From positions 2,529,501 to 2,593,500 of the forward strand of contig OU452225.1 of NCBI GenBank assembly GCA_911728455.2: 64,000 bases of DNA, in the 5' to 3' direction. This stretch comes from Marthasterias glacialis. Taxonomy: Eukaryota > Echinodermata > Asteroidea > Forcipulatida > Asteriidae. Positions 11,750 through 23,100 of this stretch are shown here, in pieces; position 1 is the first letter of the stretch, and each line of letters begins with the position of its first letter. The translations under genes were made by a program, and so were the position numbers. The notes below the pieces were generated by a model, which saw only the letters and a list, made by a program, of their open reading frames with translations, had not been told where the DNA came from and searched no databases.

Positions 11750-12500
11750 CTTTAAAAAATTTTTTAAGATGCACTGACGGAATGCAGAGTCATAATTGTC
11801 TTATCGTCGTGCCAGTCGCCGGGCATTGACCACAAGCCCAAACAAAATAAGCACAAAGAAAAACACGGCCAATGAGCATAATGCCCGCTAAGCCCGACAA
11901 CACAACCATTGATTAATCAATTGAAGACCCTGCACCTCAATGCCATACACCACAATGGAACCCTCAACGACACGCACAAGAATTTAAAAAAAAAAAAAAA
12001 AAAAAACTTTACTGAGACCATTCGGGGAAGTTATTTACGTTAGGCTGAGAGAGGAGAAAAAATGTCATCGCAGCCGCAAAAGAGTTGTTGTTGTGGTACA
12101 TGTTCTTGTAGACGTCAGAGTAATTGTTCAGAATTTGCCGCAGATGTTACTCCTGTATTGCCGTGCAAGAAACCATTTCCTCCTGAGGCAGCAAGATGTC
12201 TGTCTGAGCAGCTGAAATGTGCCTGGCAGAATCAGGATTTCTTTTTTCCCCTCTTCGTTTTTACCATGTTTGGATGTCATTAATTGGTACGCCTCGGCGC
12301 GTAGATTGATAGGCGGACGATCGAAAATATCACGGGCGGAGCTGAGATTTTTAACTTCCTCTTTGACGACAAAAGTTGAGAAATGCGATGCGAACACAGG
12401 TGATTGATGCGGAGACGGAGAAAACGAAACAGAACTAATGTGAAATACTTCATTGATCAAAGCTTACTTCTCTTGGAAAAGAAGACTTCAAAGACGATTT
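11750..12500. promoter_or_regulatory. Candidate cis-regulatory or CpG-rich segment
   Basis: Unique sequence in a repeat-rich area. It contains an AT palindrome (TTGATTAATCAA, 11910-11921), a CpG-dense block at 12285-12430, CAGGTG and TGATTGATG (Pbx/Hox-like). A Cys-rich open frame (12062-12283) overlaps it, but neither a splice site nor a family supports coding. The role is inferred only from composition. Confidence 0.25.
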
Positions 12501-12596
12501 GTTCCCAATCAATTGAGGCAGGTTTCAGGGGCCTGAATATCAGGAGGGATAAGGGGGAGTTATTTGCAGCATGATTGGAGGGTGTATGGTGGACTA

Positions 12597-12925
12597 TTGT
12601 GGCCGAGTGGTCAAGCGCGTCAGACTCAAGCTCTGGTGTTTCTGATCAGTAGAGTGTGGGTTCGAATTCCGGTCTTTGACACTTTCTGTCGTTAAACAAG
12701 ACACTTTACCATCATTGCTTCGTCCTTCGGATGAGACAAAATGCGGATGAGACGTAATGCCGTTGGTCGGTCATGTGTAGAGCAAGTAAAACAGCCCAGT
12801 ACACTTGCCATTGAGAGACAGGGTTTGCCTTGGTGTTTCTGGCAGTGGCTGAAGATTGTGCCGCTTTACCCTGTAAAATCCTTACAAGGTGCTATGCATA
12901 AATGGGTATTATAATTTGAGAACTT
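12597..12925 (+). mobile_element. tRNA-Leu-like SINE
   Basis: TGGCCGAGTGGTCAAGCG (A box) and GGTTCGAATTCC (B box) lie about 60 bases apart, with the long tRNA-Leu/Ser type spacing. They are followed by the body words AAGACACTTTACCATCATTGC, TTTGCCTTGGTGTTTCTGGC and CCTTACAAGGTGCTATG. The same family occurs at 41340, 52185(-), 59340 and 61735(-). Confidence 0.85.
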
Positions 12926-13269
12926 ACTTAGCAATTAGCATAATATTCTGTCCTGAAATAAAACTTCTTAATAAGAGTTTTGAGACACCCATAGACAAAA
13001 AGCTATTACAAAAAATGATTATCATTATAATTAAACCATGGAGTAAATTAAAAATCTCTACTTCAAAGTTGACAAAAGTTCAGAATTATGGATCTAAGGG
13101 TTAATTCAGCCTAAAATTCATAATTCATAAAGTGGTATTATAAGACAGCTAAGGAGGGAATTTTCATCTTAGTTTTTAAATTTTTGAAATCACAGATTGG
13201 ATTGCTTGCGGTTGGAACAGTTGTGGGATGCAATTAGGGAAAGGGGGGGGGGTTCTTGGAATCAGACCA

Positions 13270-13466
13270 GGAACCAGTTTCATAGAGCTGCTTAAGCAGC
13301 AAATATTGCTTAACAATATTCTGCTAAGCATAATTAATGAGCAGGATACCAGACACAAATCATACATGTGGAACGGTATCTTGACTGGTTTCCTTATTCT
13401 GGTAAGCATAACTTTGGTGTTGCTTAGCTACTTATTGTGCTTAAGCAGCTCTATGAAATTGGGCCC
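13270..13466. mobile_element. GGGCCC palindromic MITE
   Basis: CAGTTTCATAGAGCTGCTTAAGC at the left pairs with GCTTAAGCAGCTCTATGAAATTGGGCCC at the right. Internal GAGCAGGATACCAG and GGTTTCCTTATTCTGGTAAGC are shared with the copies at 7326 and 48041. Confidence 0.85.
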
Positions 13467-13489
13467 TGGTACTAATTTTGTTCTTGTAA

Positions 13490-13990
13490 ATAATAATAAT
13501 AATAATAATAATAATATAATTATAAGGCATTTATATTGCGCTTTTCCAAAAGTGACCAAAGTGCATTACATATTACACGAAGAACAATAAAACAAAACAC
13601 AATACAAACTAAGCATTGGGAAGCAGATACGTAGTTAGATGACTCTCAAAAGTTACAACTGAAGAGGAGTTCCGAATGTTAAATTAAAAGATTGTTCCGG
13701 AGAGCAGCAAGGGCAAGGCGGTTGTTCCTTTGTAAATAGCACCTCTGTGAGGGAAGCATAAACATGTACTCTGGAGCATTTCAAAGGGGCACCAAGGCAA
13801 TGGGCCAGGGGCATGGGTGTCCTCAGTGAAGTAACAGGCCTGAGGAAGTACATGAAGACACTGTCAATAAATTCAGACCTACCCTCTGAATCGGCAGCCA
13901 AGGACCGCAAATACTTCTGAACAATCACAACAAATGTAATTAGGAAATTACGCTTCTGGTAGCTCATAAATTTTGTTGAGACCCTTTGCG
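13490..13990 (-). mobile_element. Decayed LINE 3' end with a CAGGCCTG element inside
   Basis: On the minus strand, words for an ALRNNL-type LINE tail (13600-13700) are followed by the GCGCAATATAAATGCCTTATAATTAT end and an (ATT)n tail at 13490-13517, as in CR1/L2-like elements. 13700-13842 matches the CAGGCCTG dispersed element and appears to have inserted into it. The sequence on the far side (to 13990) is not firmly assigned. Confidence 0.55.
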
Positions 13991-14138
13991 GGATTTCGTC
14001 AGCTCATTTTCTTAAAGTAAACATTCCTCCCAACTCCATCCCAGCTTTCATACCAGACTCTGGGACTCCACAGAAGAAAATGAGAAGTACATGTAGGTCA
14101 AAGTACAACGCCCAGGTTTCATATGAAGAGGTCGGGTT

Positions 14139-14355
14139 GAGGTCGTGGGGTCTGTTCTGGATGTTCTATCTGCCCAGATTGAGGTCGTTGTGGGGTCTGT
14201 TCTGGATGTTCTATCTGCCCAGATTGAGGTCGTTGTGGGGTCTGTTCTGGATGTTCTATCTGCCCAGATTGAGGTCGTTGTGGGGTCTGTTCTGGATGTT
14301 CAATCTACCAGGGTTGAGGTCATGTGGTCTGTTGTGGATGTTCTATCTGCTGGGA
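14139..14355 (+). repeat. 45-bp minisatellite, about 5 copies
   Basis: The unit begins GAGGTCGTTGTGGGGTCTG and repeats every 45 bases, the last copies being diverged. Divisibility by three keeps frames open, so the overlapping open frames are not evidence for a protein. Confidence 0.9.
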
Positions 14356-14694
14356 GTCCTTAGAACTGGGATTGTGTTTAGAGAGGGGAGACAACTTCCC
14401 TTCATCATGGTCTCTCTGGGGGCAAAAAGGGTCCTGGTTGACTTGATTGAAGAAATTTGTAGTTGAAAATGAGTTTCAACACACACACACACACTGAATA
14501 ACGTTTTGTCCAAAGGTGTTATCTTCACATTCATGGGGCTTATTTCAATTTGGTATCTTCGCTCTACAAACAAACTTCTTCAAACTTCTAACTAATCCTG
14601 AAACTGGTCCCAAGAATGATTTCTGAACTGGAAGCCTACTTTTTACAAACTTGATGCCAGTGTGGCTGGAAGTTATGGCCCCCCCCCCAACAGG

Positions 14695-15310
14695 ACGATT
14701 TGTGTACAAATTTCATCTGATAGCACCCTCTTTTGACTCAACTTCCTCAGCCCGTGTTAATTTACCGTAATATTTTATCCTCTCCCAAACTACGGAACAC
14801 TCTACCATGAAATATCCTAGCTTCTGAATCTCCGGAAATACTTAAATACACACTTGTTCCGAATCGCTTGTAACTGATTCTATTGTGTATTCCATGTGAT
14901 ATTAACAGTGCATGTTTAGATCCTGTCCTCAGTGTACTGTGTATTAAGCATTTTGTTTACTATGTTTCTGTAATTTTTCAAAGTAATTTGTCGTACGTTT
15001 TTTTCATCTGGTTTTTTTTCCATGGCCTTGAGAAAATGTTTGGACGAAGATACACAGATGGCGCTTTACAAATTTGTATTGTTGTTATTATTGTTATGGA
15101 GGAAGCCCATGGGAATATGACATTAAGAAGTCAATGCAGGAGACAACCAGGCTTACACACGGAAATATTTCAGACATAAATATTTCTCAGCAGAAGTGGT
15201 ACTGGTGCCATGCGGGATTTTGTCCCCTGGTGTGTGTGTGTCCCTCTTATGGTAAATTAACTTAAAAGTTGATCCAAAAAAAGGGTGCTATCAGAAAAAA
15301 TGTGTACACA
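14695..15310. mobile_element. Inverted-repeat pair enclosing a LINE 3' end
   Basis: TTTGTGTACAAATTTCATCTGATAGCACCC near 14700 is the complement of the segment at 15284-15312 (GGGTGCTATCAG, then TGTGTACACAAATT), and a TTGACTCAACTT/AAGTTGATCC match extends it inward. Between them, 14755-15100 reads as a broken LINE C-terminal tail (KLRNTLP, then NILASESPEILKY) ending GGCGCTTTACAAATTTGTATTG. Confidence 0.55.
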
Positions 15311-16109
15311 AATTGCCGTATTGGGGAGGGGGTGGGGGCAGAATCTCCCGGGAACCTGGGAGGGGGAGAATCTCCTGCCACACCTTCGTGAAGTTTATGA
15401 AATCACTGCCAAGTTTGTTTTTTTCTGTCATTTTTTTCCAATCATGTATCATACCTTTAACATTATTGACATTTTTAAAGGTGGCAGCCCTCACACATTA
15501 ATAATGTGTACAATGGGTCAGGCAGCGAGCTTCATAAACAAGCTAATCAACTGTGAATAAACTGTTAAACGCAGCAACAATTGTCCCTCCAATAGGCATT
15601 TTTTTTCCCCTTCTCTTTCGGAAAAACCAATATATCATTGTGCACACTATAACTCCATAGATTGTGTCGTTTTGTGTGTCGCTCACACCTAGATATTGTT
15701 GCAGAGCACAAAGGTATAGCTGTATGTAAGGTGCATACCATTGTCAGTGATTTGTTTATTTGGGTAATGCGGTCGCCCCTTTCCCAGAGTCAAGAAAAAA
15801 AATGTATTTACTTGTCGTCAAGGAAAATATTTCCGTTTGTCATGGAGACTTGTTTTTCCTGATGTTTCCATAATAAAGAAGGGTATTTCCCTACAGAGCC
15901 TACATAATCTGTTATGTATTTTTTGTGTGTGCTGTAAAACCATTTTTTTTTTCACTGCATACATGTACTACATCCTGTTGTTGTTTGGGAATTAAATGGT
16001 AATTGTTGGTATTTCCAGGACTTCTGCTGTGAAGCAAGAAACAAAACCACAGAAGTATGGGAAACCTGTGAGATGTTAGCGGTCGCCCCAGTGAGTGGTC
16101 CTTTTCTAT

Positions 16110-16244
16110 GACTTTTGAGGACACTAGATGGTAGCAGACTTACCAGGTTAAATCCATATTCTCAGAAACGTTCGCATTCTCAGAATTACACAAACAATTC
16201 AAATTTACCAAGTCTACTGCCATCTAGCATTCCAAAGTCTCCCA
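16110..16244. mobile_element. ~140-bp palindromic element (copy 1)
   Basis: ACTTTTGAGGACACTAGATGG at the left is complementary to CCATCTAGCATTCCAAAGT at the right, and AGACTTACCAGGTTAAA pairs with TTTACCAAGTCT. The second copy is at 57890-58031. Confidence 0.75.
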
Positions 16245-16429
16245 TTGTTCTTGTTGCTGAGAACAATAGAAAGGGACCTCTGACTGGGGCGCCCACTGGC
16301 ATCTCATGAGTTTCTCATTGGTCGGTAATCTCCAATAAAAAAAAAAAAGAAATGACTGAAGACCAGGAACTTTTCACACATTTTTGATCGATCTGTATTT
16401 TATTTGAAGGTTTATATATGTGTGTTTCT

Positions 16430-17125
16430 GTAACTTCTTGTGACACCATGGTGACACTGATGTCTCTGTTACCTCTTGGTGACATAATAATGACACTGAT
16501 GTCTGTTTTTGTAACTTCTTAGTGACACCATGATTACACTAAAGTATGTTTCTGTTACTTCTTGGGTACAACCATGGTGACATTGTCTATTTTTGTAACT
16601 TCTTGGTGACACCATGATGACTCTGGCATCTGTTTCTGTTTCTTCTTGTGACACCATGGTGACACTGATGTCTCTGTTACCTCTTGGTGACACAACACTG
16701 ATATCTGTTTCTGTAATGTCTTGGTGGCACCACGGTGACACTGATGGCTATTTCTGTAACTTCTTGGTGACACCATGGAATCACTGGTGGCCATTTCTGT
16801 AACTTCTTGGTGACACCATGATGACACTGATGTCCCTGTAACTTCTTGGTGACACACAATAATGACACTGATGTCTGTTTCTGTAACTTCTTGGTGACAC
16901 CATGATGACACTGATGTCCCTGTAACTTCTTGGTGACACACAATAATGACACTGATGTCTGTTTCTGTAACTTCTTGGTGACACCATGATGACACTGATG
17001 TCCCTGTAACTTCTTGGTGACACACAATAATGACACTGATGTCTGTTTCTGTAACTTCTTGGTGACACCATGATTACACTGATGTCTGTTTCTGTTACTT
17101 TATGGTGTCACCATGTAGTGACACT
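16430..17125 (+). repeat. 84-bp higher-order minisatellite
   Basis: Sub-units of about 42 bases (GTAACTTCTTGGTGACACCA and onward) form an 84-bp dimer. Three near-identical dimers start at 16797, 16881 and 16965, with older diverged copies at both sides. Frames on the minus strand stay open because 84 is a multiple of three. Confidence 0.9.
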
Positions 17126-17476
17126 CTTGTCTCCAGTTTCTTGTCTCCATACATCTCAGATTCACATTCCTGCAGGCAGACATCTTTTCCAGATGGTTCA
17201 TTCAAGGAATTCTGCTGGCAGAAAGAACACCAAACAGGTGGTTTTACTGTTGGTAATAATGCCTCACCGAATAGTGTAAACCTTGTGGATTTAAGGTCCG
17301 TGTGGAGACAGTTAGTGGGTGTGGCTTTTGCACCATGATTGTACTGCTTCACGGAATTGGAAAAGCTGGAAGGGCTTGAAAGTCTGTGGACTCGTTGTAC
17401 TGATGTCACAGGCAGCTAATTTATACCCATGGTCAATCATTTTGGGAGTCCAACAAGCCAGTTGCGAGTTAAATTT

Positions 17477-17822
17477 GAGTAATGTACAACTTCGTCGGTG
17501 CCCGGAAGAAGGTCGTACAGACTTGCGACCTTTTTCCCGACACACACATTGCAACTTTTTGCCCCAAAAGATAGCTTTTTTGGAAAAAGTAGGGCGTGAC
17601 TAATATATGTTTGTCGCTAGAAATACTCCAAAGACATGTTTTTCTATTCCCATGCAAAATTTAACTTTCCTGTAATGACTTACAAATAGCAGAAAAACCA
17701 GACAAAACCTTCACACTCAGTTTCCTTGAAACACAATTTTGGACAGAATTGCTCACGACCTTTTGCTGGTCACACTTTGGTTACGACCTTCTGCCGGGCG
17801 CACAACGACTTGTACCACTTAA
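17477..17822. mobile_element. Inverted-repeat MITE (~345 bp)
   Basis: The left arm GTACAACTTCGTCGGTGCCC and GAAGAAGGTCGTA pairs with TACGACCTTCTGCCGGGCGC and ACGACTTGTACC at the right. No open frame of note. Confidence 0.65.
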
Positions 17823-18095
17823 ATTTGATTTCCTCCAAATATAGAGACACTTGCTATGTCAAATGGTTCTGGGCAAGTTTTTTTTATAGCAACCTCCAGA
17901 TGGGCAAACCCTGGTACCATTGAGGAATGCACATTCTAAATTGTATATGGGTGTTCGCTGTCTCTTGTGTAACTAAGCAAAAGCTTGCCCCGAATCATGT
18001 GACATAACAACTGTCTCTTTAGTCTGAGGAATTAATATTTAAGCGGTAACTTGTGACTAAGCAAGTCATTGTACCAGACGTTATCCACATCGAAC
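17822..18095. mobile_element. Inverted-repeat element related to the one at 57745-58195
   Basis: The arms contain GTGACTAAGCAAGTCATTGTACCAG on the right and its diverged complement on the left, with AAGCTTGCCCCGAATCATGTGAC inside. It abuts the MITE at 17477-17822. Confidence 0.5.
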
Positions 18096-19078
18096 TCGCA
18101 GATTTATGGCTTATTGCATGAAGAAAGCGGCAAAATTCAAAGTTGATCTTTCATCCCAATTGGACGCTTGCAACGCAGATTTATTTGAACTGTGAATTTA
18201 ATGTAGCAATGAGGGATACATAGCAAGCAGGATTCAGGATGTAGATTATAATTGGGACTGCCCCTATTGATGCCCCAGTATGCTTTATGGACTCTGGTGT
18301 GCATACCTAAACGCCTCTCCAGATTAACACCCTCCCCGTCACAAAAAAAGATTGTGTGGTACTGATCATTTCCCCCCAGATATAATACTTGAATAACTGA
18401 GTCAAACTGTCTGGAAACACTTGTATCAATTTATGTCAGGGTAATTTGTTAGAACATCAAACGTTGTAAGCAGACTTGATGCATGCGTTCGGATGAGGAA
18501 GTCAAGTTCATTCTGGGCTTTGTGATGAGGTTAGTTACTTGTGATTTGTGATTCATGAAGTTCTTATGCACAGACCTCGTATGTATGGACCTTGTTCAAT
18601 GGGGTTTTTTTTTCAGCACATTTGATTCCCCTTGTTTACCTGTATTGCAAATACACTGGTACAGTTGTAGTACACCTATACAATGTACATTGTAAGCTGA
18701 ACTGTAATGCTAACGACCTTTAAATGCCCGTTAATGACCTGGGTAAGAGGAATGCTGTTTTCCTTCTAACAAGGCACCTGTTAGACCATTAGAGCAAATT
18801 GAAAATCCAAACCTGGTTAAGAAGTACCATACGGGTTCTGAGTAGCAGCTCGCCACAGATGGGGAGTAGATTGTCATCAGGGGGAAAGAAGCCGAGCAGC
18901 ACACATCTGTTAAACAGACTTGTCTCTGCACTCGGATGAGACTAATATCTTGATATGTATTCCACTCCGGGGCCACATGTGGTTCTAGTTGCCCCTGTCA
19001 AGAAAGGTCTGTGATACATTCTGAACGTTTTTTGAGCTGCAGACATCAAATAGAAGGAGTACATACTCACACTTTATG
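18095..19078. other. Non-repetitive upstream DNA
   Basis: No recognised gene or repeat. Short open frames here lack splice sites and family resemblance. Confidence 0.5.
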
Positions 19079-19487
19079 CCTTTTCACACTCTTGAGCTCC
19101 GAGCCGTGCCAATTGCAACTTGGTTCTAAACCGTGTTTACTTCATAAAATTTCAACACGGTTCAAATCCGCTCTGCTTAGTTATTTGTTTGCTACACGTG
19201 TAACTCTCTACACATGTCAGAAACCCTCAACCCACCTCCTGAGTGGGGTTGGTTCCGACTTGGATGGAGCGCTCTTCACTGGTCAGTGCTGGATTGAAAT
19301 GCTGTAGTGTGAAAAGATAGAGATAGCCACGTTAGTCTGACTGGTAATAACAAAGAAGGTAGTGGTAGCACTTCAAGACTAACTAATTACAAATAAACTG
19401 CAGGAGCTTGCAGTAGCAACAACTACTTCTCTTCAGTGTGAAAAGGTCAGTCAAACACGGCGATGTTTCGTTGTGTGAAAAGGCAAG
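19079..19487. mobile_element. Element with CCTTTTCACAC / GTGTGAAAAG ends
   Basis: CCTTTTCACAC at 19079 is matched by GTGTGAAAAG at 19307-19316, GTGTGAAAAGG near 19436 and GTGTGAAAAGGC near 19475. This suggests one short TIR element with nested or repeated right ends. Confidence 0.45.
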
Positions 19488-19928
19488 AACCAGGCCGATG
19501 ATTCATCTAAACTGAAATCATCTTTTTTAAGTCAGCCAGTTTCTTGCTCTTGTACCTGTTGGAGTGGCTTTGGATCGTCCTGTTCAAATTTGTCCAAGTG
19601 TTTCGCCGTTTGGTTTTACATGTATGTGAGTATCTCTTTGGCTTAGGAGAAGTCCATAGTTTTCAGCAGGGAAGGGTAGAGAAGGGGGCGGCGTCAGAGG
19701 CTGTGTGCTACTTTATAAAGAAGTGTTTTAAAATGTTAGTGTGTGTACAGTTGATTCAACAGACGAACAAAAATAGTTGGACGGAAAAAATGTGCTTAAC
19801 AATCTAGAAAGTCATCATGTTGATTATGCTGTGACGTGGTGGTGGTGGGAAGAGGAGGTGGGGGGGGGGGGGGCGGTGTGTGTTACGATGAGCATTGTAT
19901 TTATGCACATGGATAACATTTTGCCGGC

Positions 19929-20112
19929 CTTGAACTTTGCTCTTGAAGGCCTTGAACTTTGCTCTTGAAGGGGCACGGCAATTTTCCTCTGGTCTGGTAC
20001 TTCTATGAGGAAAATGGCAATTTGGATTGGAACTTTGCAAAGGGCACCACGGCAAAAGCACAGGGCACCCATGGCAATTGCTGTGGGTGCCGTGGGTTAA
20101 TTCCAGGCCTGA
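19929..20112 (+). mobile_element. Diverged CAGGCCTG element
   Basis: Contains GAAGGGGCACGGCAATTTTCCT, GGGCACCACGGCAAAAGCACAGGG and the terminal CCAGGCCTGA. The left end carries a small duplication (CCTTGAACTTTGCTCTTGAAG twice). Confidence 0.55.
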
Positions 20113-20524
20113 CTTTGGGTGGAGGGGAATGGGGGATCTTAAAAAATAGTACTGTCTGTTACAACCTTATAAATGTTGAACACTTGGGACGGACCCGGAG
20201 TGTATTTAGTCTTGGTTCTCACGGAGGAAGAAGTTAATAAATGTTGCCTTGGTTCCTTTTTTTTTTGGTGTACTTTTTTTTATAATTCCATCAGCTGAGT
20301 AGTACCTGTGACAGGGGTGAGATTTTTCCGGATTTCCCCATTTTACAAAGTTATTGTTGAATTTTGTTTGACTAAAAAAGAAAACAAAAACAATATTTTT
20401 GTCATTTACATACATACCTTGTAAAGTCTTAACACCATACATGTACTGTATTTTGACTGCTCCAAGGTGCCTGCCCCATCTACATTTAAGCACAGAATGC
20501 CGCCATTGATATGGGTTATGGCAT

Positions 20525-20895
20525 GGTTGGTAGCAAAGATACTACAAAGACAAGATAGGACACTCAGAAAGGATATTCAGAAATATGAAACACAAAATTG
20601 GAGCGCCCGCTGTCGTTTGGTAGGTAAAACCAAAGATCGTTTGTGCAATAAGTAGGGCCTACTGAATGGAAAAACTTACGCCAAACGATCCCACCAACTA
20701 AAAAAGGTGAAGGCAGATGGAAAATTGGGTGTTCAGCAATTAATTGTGTCAATAATCCTAGCAAAATTGACACACTGGGAAGGGCGCCATCACGCTGTTG
20801 GTAGGTATAAAGGTGTTACATCTGCTACTGTGCAAAACGGCACAAGTGTCCTATCTTGTGTTTCTAGTATCTTTGTTGGTAGCCACCAAATCCTC
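20525..20895. mobile_element. Inverted-repeat MITE (~370 bp)
   Basis: TTGGTAGCAAAGATACTACA and GACAAGATAGGACACT at the left are complementary to GTGTCCTATCTTGTGTTTCTAG and TATCTTTGTTGGTAGCCACC at the right. Confidence 0.7.
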
Positions 20896-21274
20896 CACTG
20901 GTGTTTGGTGTATTTTTCCTTTTCCTCCACTCTTATCCCTGCTGTGACGATCAAGCCATAGCCATAGCTGAAGCCATAGCCGTAGCCACTAATTCCGACA
21001 CAGCCTTATAGTCTTTGCCTTGTGGGCTTGTGATCTGTGTGCTCATAGTCATGCAGTATTAAAGTAGTATTGTCAGACTGTCTGAAGGTTATTGAATAAC
21101 CTATCCATATTGATTACTTTGGTTTGTTAATGGTCACATACTGGCATTGTAGGTCTGTATCGTATATGTACACATCCATTGCTTCGCTATTGAATATTCT
21201 AAGCAGAAATCGATCGGCTTCTTATCCAGCGTACTCTTTAAAACCCTAACTGCCTTCTAACCCCTCAAAATCCA

Positions 21275-21460
21275 AATCAAATGTGTGTTTTGTTTGATTC
21301 CGTTGGACTGAGGACTGCACTGTAGTAAACTGAATTAATGCTTTACGTGGGATCAGGCGTACCAACATAATCAGAGTCCAACAGTTTAGGTTTTTGAGTG
21401 ACCATTAGAGTGAGGAAGAATCATGGTATAAAATCACCTTAGGGAGTTGGGATCAATTGT
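21275..21460 (+). repeat. Dispersed repeat, family A
   Basis: The best-preserved copy of the family also at 6600, 9605 and 28740(-). It runs from TTTGATTCCGTTGGACTGAG to CACCTTAGGGAGTTGG. Confidence 0.6.
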
Positions 21461-21633
21461 AACATTTAAAAGGAGATCATTTAAAGTGTTCTCTGTTTTG
21501 TGGATCTCATTGCCTCTTTCAGAAATGGACTGCTGGGTTTATAATGCCATAAAACTGGATTCTGAGATTTTGATCAACCTTAAGTGATTACATCTTTTCA
21601 GGTTTGCCAAGTTATAGTGAGCACTAAACAAAT

Positions 21634-22302
21634 CAGGCAAGGCCATTTTCATTTGGCAAACATTTTACAGTCAACATGTATGGGGAACTTTTGAAGAGGC
21701 AACAGAGGCCATGGCCAGGGGCAACAGAGGCCATGGCCAGGGGCAGCAGAGGCCATGACCAGGGGCAACAGAGGCCATGACCAGGGGCAACAGAGGCCAT
21801 GACCAGGGGCAACAGAGGCCATGACCAGGGGCAACAGAGGCCATGACCAGGGGGCAACAGAGGCCATGACCAGGGGCAACAGAGGCCATGACCAGGGGCA
21901 ACAGAGGCCATGGCCAGGGGCAACAGAGGCCATGACCAGGGGCAACAGAGGCCATGACCAGGGGCAACAGAGGCCATGACCAGGGGGCAACAGAGGCCAA
22001 GACCAGGGGCAACAGAGGCAATGACCAGGGGCAACAGAGACTATGACCAGGGGCAACAGACACTATGACCAGGGGCAACAGAGGCCAAGACCAGGGGCAA
22101 CAGAGGCCATGACCAGGGGCAACAGAGGCAATGACCAGGGGCAACAGAGACTATGACCAGGGGCAACAGAGCCTATGACCAGGGGCAACAGAGGCCATGG
22201 CCAGGGGCAACAGAGGCCATGACCAGGGGCAACAGAGACTATGACCAGGGGCAACAGAGGCCATGGCCGCTGTGGCCTCTGTGGAATTTTAGGCCTGATT
22301 GA
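21634..22302 (+). mobile_element. CAGGCCTG element expanded by an internal 22-bp minisatellite
   Basis: The left part (CAGGCAAGGCCATTTTCATTTGG) and right part (GTGGAATTTTAGGCCTGA) belong to the dispersed element. Between them, 21695-22268 is about 26 copies of the 22-bp unit GACCAGGGGCAACAGAGGCC plus AT. The unit matches a single-copy motif of the unexpanded element, so the array grew from the element itself. Frames shift only where one extra G occurs. Confidence 0.85.
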
Positions 22303-22394
22303 AATCCCGTATTCACTTTGTGTCATATTCCTCAAAAACACAACTACCCAATTTGATGTATATTTCACATGCTGATTGTATGATGTTTTTTTTA

Positions 22395-22500
22395 TTGAAA
22401 ACTAATTTTGGGGTGAACAAAGAAAAATTGACTGAACCGGCTTAACATACCGACGCTCTACCTACTGAGCTATCTAGCCCTAATGTTGGCAGTCTCCCTA
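22395..22500 (-). mobile_element. tRNA-derived SINE (TAGCTCAGTAGGTAGAGC family)
   Basis: The reverse complement has A-box TAGCTCAGTAGGTAGAGC and a B-box-like GGTTCAGTC, then TTTTTCTTTGTTCACCCC. Related copies are at 26075-26200(+) and 49350-49470(-). Confidence 0.7.
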
Positions 22501-23100
22501 TTTTGTCAATATCTTTGTTCGGGAGGGGAGGGGGGTGCCAGTCAGAAGCCATTCAACCGGTTACTGCCATGTAGCCAGTATTGACTACCAGCAGATGGGA
22601 CTGAATGCACTCTTGCAACAACCAGCAACTTCAACTCTGACAAGTTCGCATATTTGCAAGTTAGAAATGTTATACTGCGTTAAGCAGAAATCATAAACAT
22701 CACTTGAGAAAAAGATATTACAATTGATTCATCCTTGATACTTGGCTCTCAATTTGGTGTAATTTTAATTAATTCAGGGAAAGTGAATGACTTTTCCATT
22801 GCAGTCGGATTCCTAGATGTACTCATTGACCTGCAAAATCCATCTGTCTGCTCAAGTCGACTTTTTGTTTGTCATCAAATTTGTGGTTTTTATTCAGTTT
22901 CGATTGAAGAAAGAATGAAGAAAAAAACAAAATAATGGGCTCAGTTTGATCGGCAACCGCTGGCGTTTGACAAATCTGAGCGCTGGCCCGTCCCTTAAAT
23001 TTCCCACCAGTAAAACAAACTCAGGCAAAGGGCTGATCTCTGATCAATACTCTGCAATATCAAATTTCCTCCATCTCGACAAATCAAAGGATGGCATTTT

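Noticed and set aside
12597-12680. Possible tRNA-Leu gene
   Set aside because: The A and B boxes are good, but acceptor and anticodon stems do not pair, and the same sequence with a 200-300 base body recurs several times, so it is a SINE.
14080-14466. 128-codon frame with LRSLWGLFWMFYLPR repeats
   Set aside because: A 45-bp minisatellite; length divisible by three keeps it open.
16469-17071. Long minus-strand open frames (96-156 codons) with SVSLLCVTKKLQ-type repeats
   Set aside because: They are translations of an 84-bp minisatellite in an overlapping set of frames. There is no splice site, start context or family.
16430-17125. CRISPR-like array
   Set aside because: The repeats have no unique spacers and the DNA is eukaryotic; it is a minisatellite.
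21633-22144. Three overlapping minus-strand frames rich in LPLVMASVAPGHG
   Set aside because: Products of the 22-bp minisatellite; frames swap where a single G is added.
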